6,459 nucleotides of DNA. Origin: Rhodobacter sp. Lineage in GTDB: Bacteria > Pseudomonadota > Alphaproteobacteria > Rhodobacterales > Rhodobacteraceae. The translations under genes and the position numbers were made by a program. The stretch covers positions 1-6,459 of the forward strand of contig JAIXVS010000219.1 of NCBI GenBank assembly GCA_027482795.1, written 5' to 3'. Below the pieces are notes generated by a model that made no database searches, had not been told where the DNA came from, and saw only the letters and a list, made by a program, of their open reading frames with translations. Positions 1 to 6,181 of this stretch are shown here, one piece after another (within the stretch, counting starts at the first letter, position 1; each line of letters starts with the position of its first letter).

Positions 1-1
1 G

Positions 2-1657
2 GCCAATCCTGCCGAAATGATGATGCTGGGGGCCATTGGCCTGACGGTGGCTTACGGCCTTGCGCGGCTGGGCTCGGTTTTGGGCAATGAACTGCGCGAT
101 GCGGTGTTCGTGCGCGTGGGCCAGCGGGCGCTGCGGGCGCTGGCGCTGGAAACCTTTACCCATATTCACCGCCTATCCCTGCGCTATCACATCACGCGCA
201 AAACGGGGGGGCTGTCGCGCATCATCGAACGCGGGGTTAAGGGCGTTGATTTCCTGCTGCGATTCTTGCTGTTTTCCATTGGGCCGCTGACGCTGGAACT
301 GATCCTCGTCTCGCTGTTTTTCGCGGTTTACTTCGGCTGGGCCTATATGGTCGTCGTCGTCGGCACGATTTATCTTTACGTGACCTTCACCTTTAAAATC
401 ACCGAATGGCGGGTGAAAATCCGCCGCGAGATGAATGATCAGGATTCAGACGCCAACCAAAAGGCCATCGACAGCCTGCTAAACTTTGAAACCGTCAAGT
501 ATTTCAACGCCGAGGCGCGCGAAGCCCAGCGCTATGATGGCGCGATGGCCGCCTATGAAGGGCTGGCTGTGAAAACGGGCTATTCGCTGTCTTTGCTGAA
601 CGCGGGCCAATCGCTGATTATCACATCGGGGCTTGTCGCCGTGATGGTGATGGCAGGCTACGGCGTGCAGGCGGGCTCGCTGACGGTGGGCGATTTTGTG
701 ATGGTCAACGCCTATATGATTCAAATCACCATGCCGCTGGGCTTTTTGGGCACGGTGTACCGCGAAATTCGTCAGGCTTTGGTGGATATGGGCGAGATGT
801 TTGGCCTGCTGGGTCAGCCGTCCGAGGTGAATGACGCGCCAAATGCCAAACCCATTAAGGTGACAGGCGGCGAGGTGCAGTTTGACGATGTGCAATTCGC
901 CTATGATCCCGACCGCGCCATTTTAAAAGGCCTGTCCTTTACCCTAAAGCCTGGGCAGCGCGTGGCCTTTGTTGGGCCATCGGGCGCAGGCAAATCCACC
1001 ATCGCGCGGCTTTTGTTCCGCTTTTATGATGTAACGGGCGGCGCTGTGCGCATTGACGGGCAAGATTTGCGCGATGTCACTCAAACATCCCTGCACCAAA
1101 TGATTGGGATCGTGCCGCAAGACACCGTTTTGTTCAACGATACCATCTATTACAACATCGCCTATGGCAATCCAGACGCCCCGCGCGAAGCGGTCGAAGC
1201 CGCTGCAAAAGCCGCGAAAATCCATGACTTTATCGTGTCTTTGCCCCAAGGCTACGCCACAACCGTGGGCGAGCGCGGGCTAAAACTGTCGGGCGGCGAA
1301 AAGCAGCGCGTCGGCATCGCCCGTACGCTTTTGAAAAACCCGCCAATACTGGTTTTGGACGAGGCGACATCCGCGCTAGATACGCAAACCGAGCAAGATA
1401 TTCAGGTATCCTTGCGCGAAATGGGGCAGGGGCGGTCGGTTCTGATGATTGCGCACCGCCTATCCACCATTGCCGATGCGGATGCGATTTTCGTGCTGGA
1501 AGGCGGCGTTATTACCGAAACAGGCACGCATGATGCGCTGCTGGCACGGGGGGGCAAATATGCCGCCATGTGGGCGCGCCAATCTGCGGGCGAGGAAGAC
1601 GGGCTTACCGAAGACGGGCTTATCAAAGACGGGCCTGCCGAAGTGGCGGCGCAGTAA
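2..1657 (+). CDS. atm1: Atm1/ABCB7-type ABC exporter, 5' end outside window
   Basis: This is a homodimeric inner-membrane half-transporter, membrane domain followed by ATPase domain, of the Atm1 family, which exports glutathione-linked compounds and is tied to Fe-S cluster and heavy-metal homeostasis. The frame is open to the left edge, so the Met at 17 is probably internal; numbering here counts it as residue 1. Hydrophobic segments lie at about 1-22, 80-126, 190-215 and 225-248. The family hallmark NFETVKYFNAE is at 156-166. ATPase motifs are complete: Walker A GPSGAGKST 320-328, Q-loop Gln368, signature LSGGE 424-428, Walker B Asp448 with catalytic Glu449, and H-loop His480. Arg132, Arg136, Asn195, Gln198, Gly245 and Arg249 are all offset by 74 from the glutathione-site residues I recall for Novosphingobium Atm1 (R206, R210, N269, Q272, G319, R323). 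This implies that about 70 N-terminal residues are missing. The tail carries a five-residue repeat. Substrate is inferred from family only. Confidence 0.93.
   Translation, partial: ANPAEMMMLGAIGLTVAYGLARLGSVLGNELRDAVFVRVGQRALRALALETFTHIHRLSLRYHITRKTGGLSRIIERGVKGVDFLLRFLLFSIGPLTLELILVSLFFAVYFGWAYMVVVVGTIYLYVTFTFKITEWRVKIRREMNDQDSDANQKAIDSLLNFETVKYFNAEAREAQRYDGAMAAYEGLAVKTGYSLSLLNAGQSLIITSGLVAVMVMAGYGVQAGSLTVGDFVMVNAYMIQITMPLGFLGTVYREIRQALVDMGEMFGLLGQPSEVNDAPNAKPIKVTGGEVQFDDVQFAYDPDRAILKGLSFTLKPGQRVAFVGPSGAGKSTIARLLFRFYDVTGGAVRIDGQDLRDVTQTSLHQMIGIVPQDTVLFNDTIYYNIAYGNPDAPREAVEAAAKAAKIHDFIVSLPQGYATTVGERGLKLSGGEKQRVGIARTLLKNPPILVLDEATSALDTQTEQDIQVSLREMGQGRSVLMIAHRLSTIADADAIFVLEGGVITETGTHDALLARGGKYAAMWARQSAGEEDGLTEDGLIKDGPAEVAAQ
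1595..1639 (+). repeat. 15-bp tandem repeat, three copies, in the Atm1 C-terminal tail
   Basis: Three consecutive 15-bp units (1595-1609, 1610-1624, 1625-1639) each begin GAAGACGGGC or a one- or two-base variant of it. They are in frame and encode EDGLT, EDGLI and KDGPA. The copies diverge increasingly toward the 3' end. They lie after the conserved ATPase fold, in a charged tail that looks disordered. Confidence 0.85.
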
Positions 1658-1667
1658 AGGGCAACAG

Positions 1668-2090
1668 TTACCGCGCGCCGATTTCGGCCGCCAGCGCCAG
1701 ATCCGGGATCAGCTTAATCGCGCGGGCATTGAGCGGGCCTTCGCCTTGGCGCATTTGCACCAATGCCACAATCACCCCGTCAAGGCAGATTTCGGTTGCC
1801 GCCATAGTGACGTTATAGTTCAGCGTCACCACAGGTTCGGGCTGCCCGCAGGGATAATCAATTTCCAAAGCGTCGCTTTGGGTGAAATCGGTCATCACTT
1901 CGGGCTGCCACGCCTCTGGCGCGTTCAAATCCAGTATGTGGTCAATTGCGGCGGGAAACTGGTCTGGATAAACCCGCGCCTCTGCGCCCAAAAGAAAGGG
2001 GCTTGCAGCCGAAGCGCGCATATCTGGCGCGCGCACGGGCGTGGCATCGGCAAATCCGTTGAGGGCCGTGCGGATAGAGGAAAGATCCAT
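1668..2090 (-). CDS. Uncharacterised 140-residue acidic soluble protein
   Basis: I do not recognise the family. The product has no signal peptide, no membrane segment and no nucleotide-binding or metal-binding motif that I can identify. It has two cysteines (81 and 102), neither in a CxxC pair. The second half (about 85-130) alternates hydrophobic and polar residues in a way that suggests beta strands (PVVTLNYNVTMAATEICLDG region), followed by a likely C-terminal helix. The reading direction is chosen because this frame has a balanced protein-like composition, while the overlapping + frame is rich in His, Arg and Gln as expected of a shadow. The start is the ATG at 2090; its ribosome site is weak (GAGTG about five bases upstream). 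The gene is convergent with the Atm1 exporter, with only 10 bp between stop codons, leaving no room for a separate terminator. It is probably transcribed alone from the 2.1-2.5 kb gap. Confidence 0.65.
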   Translation of the reverse strand: MDLSSIRTALNGFADATPVRAPDMRASAASPFLLGAEARVYPDQFPAAIDHILDLNAPEAWQPEVMTDFTQSDALEIDYPCGQPEPVVTLNYNVTMAATEICLDGVIVALVQMRQGEGPLNARAIKLIPDLALAAEIGAR

Positions 2091-2100
2091 GGTTCACTCG

Positions 2101-2141
2101 CAAGGGTTAAGTGCAGATATAGATTTTTCTACCCAAGGGTT
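2101..2141. repeat. Direct repeat of CAAGGGTT, 33 bp apart
   Basis: Identical octamers CAAGGGTT occur at 2101-2108 and 2134-2141, a start-to-start spacing of 33 bp, close to three helical turns. They flank the AT-rich stretch that holds the best -10-like sequence for the - strand gene starting at 2090. The right-hand copy lies where a -35 box might be expected and the left-hand copy lies just before the start codon. The repeats are read directly from the sequence; a regulatory role is inference. Confidence 0.5.
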
Positions 2142-2195
2142 GCGGTGAAACCATGTCCCAATTGCGGCCAGGTTGTGAAAGCTTATGGCGTGATT

Positions 2196-2215
2196 GGGGC
2201 GGTTGAAATTGCCCC
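2196..2215. other. Intergenic hairpin
   Basis: The segments GGGGCGGT (2196-2203) and ATTGCCCC (2208-2215) can pair as an eight-base stem, including two G-U pairs in the + strand RNA, around a four-base TGAA loop. No T-run follows on the + strand, so an intrinsic terminator reading is weak. Its function is unknown, and it may be chance in G+C-rich DNA. Confidence 0.35.
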
Positions 2216-2430
2216 CCCATGGCCGCCCCGTTGCACCAGCCCGAATCATCGCCCGCCGAAGCAACATCGCATCACCGCCTTGCCGACCGATGAAATTTGG
2301 TGCGAAGATGCGTGTGCCCCCCAAGGCATGGTGAGGGAGGGCATGTTCCATCAAACCTATAGTATCTTTTCAGGGCGGTTGTTGCGCACGGATCGGCGCC
2401 GCCCGCGCCCAGCGGCATTGCGCGCGAAAG

Positions 2431-2450
2431 TCGGGGCAGATCGGGGCAGG
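2431..2450. repeat. Two-copy 10-bp tandem duplication upstream of the yfgM promoter candidate
   Basis: TCGGGGCAGA is followed directly by TCGGGGCAGG, giving two copies that differ only in the last base. The pair ends three bases before the -35 candidate at 2454. It may be a slippage product or a pair of protein contact sites one helical turn apart; nothing in the sequence separates these options. Confidence 0.5.
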
Positions 2451-2453
2451 GGC

Positions 2454-2481
2454 TTGGCAAGGGCGCGCGCTTGCGTATATG
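2454..2481 (+). promoter_or_regulatory. Sigma-70-type promoter candidate for yfgM-bamB-der
   Basis: TTGGCA at 2454-2459 and TATATG at 2476-2481 are separated by 16 bp and lie 39 bases before the yfgM start. TTGGCA matches the -35 consensus at four of six positions, and the -10 box matches well at its first positions. The spacer is very G+C rich. It is the best promoter in the gap on this strand and I see no equally good one between the three downstream genes. This is inferred from pattern only. Confidence 0.5.
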
Positions 2482-2519
2482 AAGGGCGCAACGCAAAGCC
2501 CAAGAAATAAAGGCCCGCC

Positions 2520-3185
2520 ATGAGCAATCCCGACAGTTTCATCGACGAGGTCACCGAAGAGGTGCGCCGCGACCGCCTGTTTGCCGCCTTTCGCAAATAT
2601 GGCTGGATTGCGGGGCTGTTGGTGGTTTTGGTCGTGGGCGGCACCGCTTGGCGCGAATTTTCCATGGCGCGCGATGCGGCCTCTGCGCAGGCCTTTGGCG
2701 ATGCACTTTTGGATGCGCTGGATTTGGGCGAGGAATCTGCCCGCGCCGCTGCCCTTGCCGAGGTGCCCGCAACAGGCAGCCAAAAGGCGCTCAAAGCGCT
2801 GATTTTGGCATCCGACCCTGCCGCTGACAAGGCAGGCGCGCTGGCGGCGCTGGCTGATGTGGCCGCAGATGCGGACGAGCCGCAGCTTTACCGCGATTTG
2901 GCCACCTTGCGCCGTGTGCTGCTGGCGGGGGCAGATTTGCCGCTTGCAGACCGCCGCACCGCCCTAGACGGCATTACAGGCCGCGCCTTTGATCTGTTGG
3001 CGCGCGAACAGCTGGCCTATTTGCTGATTGAAGAAGGCAAAAATGACGAAGCAATTACCGCCCTAACCACGCTTGTCCAAGATCAGGCCGCACCAAATGG
3101 CTTGATTGCCCGCGCCTCGCAGGCCATTGTGGCACTGGGGGGCACTGTGCCGCAAATCGCGGGCACGGGCACAAGCGCGGGCTAA
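2520..3185 (+). CDS. yfgM: YfgM-like membrane-anchored TPR-type protein
   Basis: This 221-residue protein resembles the YfgM family (tetratricopeptide-repeat-like domain). In E. coli, YfgM associates with the SecYEG translocon together with PpiD and helps pass secreted proteins to periplasmic chaperones. A charged N-terminus of about 27 residues (SFIDEVTEEVRRDRLFAAFRKYG) precedes one transmembrane helix at about 29-45 (IAGLLVVLVVGG), followed by an Ala/Leu/Asp-rich helical region to about 205. This gives the expected inside-out topology with the helical domain in the periplasm. A late helix pair at 155-190 (ARE-QLAYLLIEEGKNDEAIT) is TPR-like. The end is a short Gly/Thr-rich tail. The ATG start is supported by TAAAGG six bases upstream. 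The gene name rests on architecture plus position directly before bamB and der; sequence identity to E. coli YfgM is likely low. Confidence 0.85.
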   Translation: MSNPDSFIDEVTEEVRRDRLFAAFRKYGWIAGLLVVLVVGGTAWREFSMARDAASAQAFGDALLDALDLGEESARAAALAEVPATGSQKALKALILASDPAADKAGALAALADVAADADEPQLYRDLATLRRVLLAGADLPLADRRTALDGITGRAFDLLAREQLAYLLIEEGKNDEAITALTTLVQDQAAPNGLIARASQAIVALGGTVPQIAGTGTSAG

Positions 3186-3220
3186 TGCTGCCTTTGGCGG
3201 ATGCCAAAGAATACGGCGCA

Positions 3221-3235
3221 AAGGGGGATGCGATG
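3221..3235 (+). promoter_or_regulatory. Ribosome binding site that decides the bamB start
   Basis: AAGGGGG at 3221-3227 sits five bases before the ATG at 3233. The longer in-frame start at 3185 has no such site but overlaps the yfgM stop as TAATG. Starting at 3233 puts a lipoprotein signal peptide immediately at the N-terminus, which the 16-residue hydrophilic extension would disturb. The downstream ATG is therefore preferred. Confidence 0.7.
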
Positions 3236-4585
3236 ACGGGCTATCAATACGCTGGCAAACGGGGGGCGGGGCTTGGCCTTGCTATGCTGCTGGTCTTGGC
3301 GGGATGCGAGCGGGAAGTTATTTTAGAGGGCCCACGCTTTTCGGTGCGCACCCCGCTAGAGCAAACCTTGAACGAAGATGGCACCCCTGCCGCACCCGCT
3401 GCCGAGGCGGGCAATACCGTGGCCAAGATCAGCCTGCCCCGCGCCAGCACCATTGGTGATTGGTCGCATCGCGCGGGATCGGCCAGCCACACTCTGCCCC
3501 ATGGTACCCTATCTGCCGCCCCCCAGCGGGTGTGGAGCGTTAAGATTGGCCAAGGCAACACACGCAGCGCGCGTATTGCGGCAAGTCCTGTTGCCTCAGC
3601 GGGGCGTATTTTTGCCATGGACGCAGGCGGCGGCGTGTCCGCGCTGACACAAGATGGCGCTGTCATTTGGCAGGCGAATGTTCTGCCCGAGTTTGACAAT
3701 AATGCCGATGTGTCGGGCGGCGGTTTGGCCGTGGGCGGCGGCACTGTATATGTCACCACGGGCGCAGGCGAAGTGCTGGCACTGGCGGCAAATTCGGGTG
3801 CGGTGCAGTGGCGCCAGCGGCTGGATGGCGCGCTGTCTGGCCCGCCCACCGTTTCGGGCGGCGCGGTCTATGCGCTGGGGCGTAACGGATCGGCGGCGGC
3901 GCTGGATACGGGCACGGGCCGCATCCTGTGGCAAATCGAAGGCGCGCCGCGCCCGGGCGGTATGCTGGGCGCAGGGGCAATTGCGGTGTCGGGCGGCACG
4001 GCCTATCTGCCTTATTCTGCGGGGCAATTGACCGCCGTATCACAAAACGGCGATCAGCTGTGGACGGCAGGCATCGCGGGCGAGCGTTTGGGCCGCGCCT
4101 ATACAGGCTTTGGCGATGTCACAGGCGATCCTGTGATTGCGGGCGGCACGATTTATGTAGGCTCTGCTGCGGGCAAAACCGCCGCTTTGTCGGCAGCCAC
4201 GGGCCAGCGGATTTGGACAGCAACCGAAGGCGCGCTGAACGCGCCTTTGGTGGTGGGCGGTTCGGTCTTTGTGGTGAACGATCAGGCGCGTCTTGTCCGC
4301 CTGTCTGCAAATGACGGCGCTGTGATTTGGGCCCAAACCATGCCCTATTTCAACAACGAAAAACCAAGGCGGTTCAAAGGTATCACCGCCCATTACGGCC
4401 CCGTTCTGGCGGGCGGGCACATTGTTGTCGCATCAGGCGATGGCACGCTGCGCCTGTTCGATCCTGCATCAGGCGCAATTGTGGGGCAGGCCGAAATTCC
4501 GTCAGGTGCGGCATCATCGCCCGCGCTGATGGGCGGTATGCTGCTGGTCATGGGGCAAAACGGGCAACTTCACGCTTTCCGTTAG
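3233..4585 (+). CDS. bamB: BamB-type outer-membrane assembly lipoprotein, PQQ-like beta-propeller
   Basis: The 450-residue product is a predicted periplasmic lipoprotein of the beta-barrel assembly (BAM) complex, where BamB binds BamA and aids folding of outer-membrane proteins. Its signal peptide has basic residues (KR at 9-10), a hydrophobic core at 12-22 and the lipobox LAG with Cys25, the probable lipidated first residue of the mature protein. After a Pro/Ala-rich linker to about 90, propeller blades repeat with a Gly/Ala-rich strand and a Trp motif at residues 101, 146, 193, 233, 277, 328 and 366; a last blade (about 390-450) lacks the Trp. This fits the eight-bladed BamB fold. 'PQQ-like' names the repeat, and I see nothing that shows cofactor binding or dehydrogenase activity. 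The gene follows yfgM by 47 bp and precedes der by 45 bp. The length is slightly above that of E. coli BamB (about 390), mainly from the N-terminal linker. Confidence 0.92.
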   Translation: MTGYQYAGKRGAGLGLAMLLVLAGCEREVILEGPRFSVRTPLEQTLNEDGTPAAPAAEAGNTVAKISLPRASTIGDWSHRAGSASHTLPHGTLSAAPQRVWSVKIGQGNTRSARIAASPVASAGRIFAMDAGGGVSALTQDGAVIWQANVLPEFDNNADVSGGGLAVGGGTVYVTTGAGEVLALAANSGAVQWRQRLDGALSGPPTVSGGAVYALGRNGSAAALDTGTGRILWQIEGAPRPGGMLGAGAIAVSGGTAYLPYSAGQLTAVSQNGDQLWTAGIAGERLGRAYTGFGDVTGDPVIAGGTIYVGSAAGKTAALSAATGQRIWTATEGALNAPLVVGGSVFVVNDQARLVRLSANDGAVIWAQTMPYFNNEKPRRFKGITAHYGPVLAGGHIVVASGDGTLRLFDPASGAIVGQAEIPSGAASSPALMGGMLLVMGQNGQLHAFR

Positions 4586-4630
4586 GCGCATTGACGTGTA
4601 AGGGACACGCTTGCAGTCAGGAATACGCGC

Positions 4631-6103
4631 ATGAGCTTTACACTTGCCATCGTTGGCCGCCCGAATGTGGGCAAATCGACCCTGTTCAACCGCCTTGTCG
4701 GGCGCAAACTGGCGCTGGTCGATGACCAACCTGGCGTGACGCGCGATCTGCGCGAGGGCGATGCCAAGCTGTTCGATCTGCGCTTTACCGTGATTGATAC
4801 CGCAGGGCTGGAAGATGTCACCGATGACAGCCTTCAGGGCCGTATGCGCCGCCTGACCGAACGCGCCGTGGATATGGCCGATATTTGCCTGTTTTTGGTC
4901 GATGGGCGTGTTGGCATCACCGCCACGGACGAGGTGTTTGCCGATATTCTGCGCAAAAAAGGCGCGCGGGTGATTTTGGGCGTGAATAAGGCCGAAGGCC
5001 GCGCAGGCGATGGCGGCGCGATTGAGGCATGGAGCCTTGGTCTGGGCGAGCCGATCCGCCTGTCTGCCGAACATGGCGAGGGGATGGATGATCTGTACAC
5101 CGCCCTGCGCCCGCTGGAAGGCGAATTTGCCGAGCGCGAGGCGGAAAATGCGCCCTTGGTCGAGGTGGATATCTCCGACGAGGATTCAGAAACCGAAGCC
5201 GATGTTGAAAGCTTTCGCCCCACGCTGCAAAAACCCCTGCAAATTGCCGTGATTGGCCGCCCCAATGCGGGCAAATCCACGCTGATTAACAAAATCTTGG
5301 GCTTTGACCGCCTGCTGACGGGGCCAGAGGCGGGGATTACCCGCGATGCCATTTCCGTGCGCGCCGATTGGATGGGTACGCCGATTAAGATTTTCGACAC
5401 CGCAGGTATGCGCAAAAAGGCGCGGATCAACGAAAAGCTGGAAAAACTATCCGTGTCCGACGGCATCCGCGCCGTGCGCTTTGCCGAGGTGGTTGTGGTG
5501 CTGCTGGACGCGGAAATTCCGTTCGAGGTGCAAGACCTGCGCATCGCCGATTTTGCCGAAACTGAAGGCCGCGCTGTGGTGATTGCCGTGAACAAATGGG
5601 ATCTTGAGGGCGAAAAGCAGGAAAAACTGGCCGAGCTAAAGGAAATGTTCGAACGCCTGCTGCCGCAACTGCGCGGCGCGCCGCTGATTACCGTGTCGGG
5701 CAAAACGGGGCGCGGGCTTGACCGTTTGCATGACGCGATCATCAAGGCGCATGAGGTGTGGAACCGCCGCGTGCCAACTGCCCGCCTGAACACATGGCTG
5801 GGCGCAATGGTGGAAAGCCACCCGCCACCAGCCCCGCAAGGCCGCCGCATCAAGCTGCGCTATATGACCCAAGTCAAACAGCGCCCGCCAGGATTTATCG
5901 TGATGTGCAGCCATGCCGACGAAATGGCCGACAGCTATAAACGCTATCTGGTCAATGGCCTGCGCCAGCATTTCGACCTGCCCGGCACGCCCATCCGCCT
6001 GACGTTCAGGGGGCAGGGCGATAAAAACCCGTTCAAAAACCCCAAATTCCACACCCCAAGCCGTTTGCGCAAGCATATGGATGGGGGTTGGTCGAAGGAC
6101 TAA
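4631..6103 (+). CDS. der: Der (EngA), double-domain ribosome-assembly GTPase
   Basis: Der is an essential cytoplasmic GTPase for maturation of the 50S ribosomal subunit and is unique in having two tandem G domains. In this 490-residue protein the first domain shows G1 GRPNVGKST at 9-17, a G2 Thr in PGVTRD 34-39, G3 DTAG 56-59 and G4 NKAE 119-122. An acidic linker covers about 165-197. The second domain shows G1 GRPNAGKST 209-217, G2 in AGITRD 234-239, G3 DTAG 256-259, G4 NKWD 321-324 and G5-like VSGKTG 355-360. The C-terminal KH-like domain runs from about 375, with the usual KNPF and SRLRKH end motifs. The first G4 has Glu where the canonical motif has Asp. Start: ATG at 4631 with AGGAA at 4619-4623, seven bases upstream. 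No good promoter lies in the 45-bp gap after bamB, so cotranscription is likely. Confidence 0.98.
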   Translation: MSFTLAIVGRPNVGKSTLFNRLVGRKLALVDDQPGVTRDLREGDAKLFDLRFTVIDTAGLEDVTDDSLQGRMRRLTERAVDMADICLFLVDGRVGITATDEVFADILRKKGARVILGVNKAEGRAGDGGAIEAWSLGLGEPIRLSAEHGEGMDDLYTALRPLEGEFAEREAENAPLVEVDISDEDSETEADVESFRPTLQKPLQIAVIGRPNAGKSTLINKILGFDRLLTGPEAGITRDAISVRADWMGTPIKIFDTAGMRKKARINEKLEKLSVSDGIRAVRFAEVVVVLLDAEIPFEVQDLRIADFAETEGRAVVIAVNKWDLEGEKQEKLAELKEMFERLLPQLRGAPLITVSGKTGRGLDRLHDAIIKAHEVWNRRVPTARLNTWLGAMVESHPPPAPQGRRIKLRYMTQVKQRPPGFIVMCSHADEMADSYKRYLVNGLRQHFDLPGTPIRLTFRGQGDKNPFKNPKFHTPSRLRKHMDGGWSKD

Positions 6104-6106
6104 GAA

Positions 6107-6123
6107 GGGGGGCTTTGCCCCCC
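6107..6123. terminator. GC-rich hairpin after der, probable terminator
   Basis: GGGGGGC (6107-6113) and GCCCCCC (6117-6123) form a perfect seven-base stem with a TTT loop, starting three bases after the der stop codon. There is no T-run on the + strand side, so it is not a textbook intrinsic terminator. Tight G/C hairpins of this form right after stop codons are common in Rhodobacteraceae, from general knowledge. It may also limit 3' decay of the operon mRNA or serve the convergent gene on the - strand. Confidence 0.6.
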
Positions 6124-6124
6124 C

Positions 6125-6170
6125 GTCGCTGTGCTCCTCCCCCCAGGATATTTTCAGAGCAAGGAAGCAG
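6125..6170 (+). other. C-rich 3' sequence with second hairpin
   Basis: Directly after the der terminator hairpin, TGCTC (6132-6136) can pair with GAGCA (6157-6161), leaving a 20-base loop that contains CTCCCCCC followed by AGGATATTTTCA. In RNA the run CUCCUCCCCCC (6134-6144) is complementary to a strong Shine-Dalgarno sequence. The 'CCCCCAGGATATTTTC' pattern after a gene end is one I associate with Rhodobacteraceae intergenic repeats. A role as terminator, mRNA-end element or source of a small RNA cannot be decided here. Confidence 0.35.
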
Positions 6171-6181
6171 GCAGATTTGGG

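Larger units (their letters stand above)
2091..2519. other. Divergent intergenic region between the small - strand gene and yfgM
   Basis: This gap of about 430 bp separates two divergent transcription units. The left end, near the - strand gene, is locally AT-rich and holds a -10-like TATATC on the - strand (2121 down to 2116) between two copies of CAAGGGTT. The middle has a hairpin at 2196-2215. The right end has a promoter candidate at 2454-2481 for the yfgM-bamB-der run. Open frames cross the region on both strands, as expected at this G+C content; one on the + strand (2145-2510) has a plausible start but an unconvincing product and is treated as a finding, not a gene. I see no tRNA, known riboswitch or mobile element. 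Confidence 0.7.

Noticed and set aside
2094..2354. An 86-codon - strand frame ending TGA just before the ATG at 2090, as if coupled to the 140-residue gene
   Set aside because: It has no ribosome site at its start, an unstructured His/Asn/Pro/Gly-rich product, and is explained by open frames in G+C-rich DNA. The close stop-start spacing alone is not enough.
2361..2376. AGTATCTTTTCAGGGC resembling AGGATATTTTCAGAGC at 6145-6160
   Set aside because: 13 of 16 bases agree, but the left copy lacks the C-tract and flanking hairpins, so a shared repeat element is not convincing.
1449..2510. A 353-codon + strand frame overlapping the exporter end, the small - strand gene and the gap
   Set aside because: Its product is rich in Arg, His, Gln and Pro, it overlaps the real exporter frame and the - strand gene, and it shows no recognisable domain. 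Only its last third (from GTG 2145) is kept as a doubtful finding.
3233..4585. PQQ-dependent dehydrogenase
   Set aside because: The repeats are PQQ-like blades, but the lipobox, length and yfgM/der context fit BamB, and no dehydrogenase active-site or cofactor motifs are seen.
4591..4620. TTGACG in the bamB-der gap as a -35 box for a der promoter
   Set aside because: No -10-like sequence lies at 16-18 bp; the expected position reads CAGTCA. A separate der promoter is not supported.
4834..5853. A 339-codon - strand frame inside der
   Set aside because: It is antisense to an unmistakable Der protein and its Ser/Arg/Pro-rich translation is a typical shadow.
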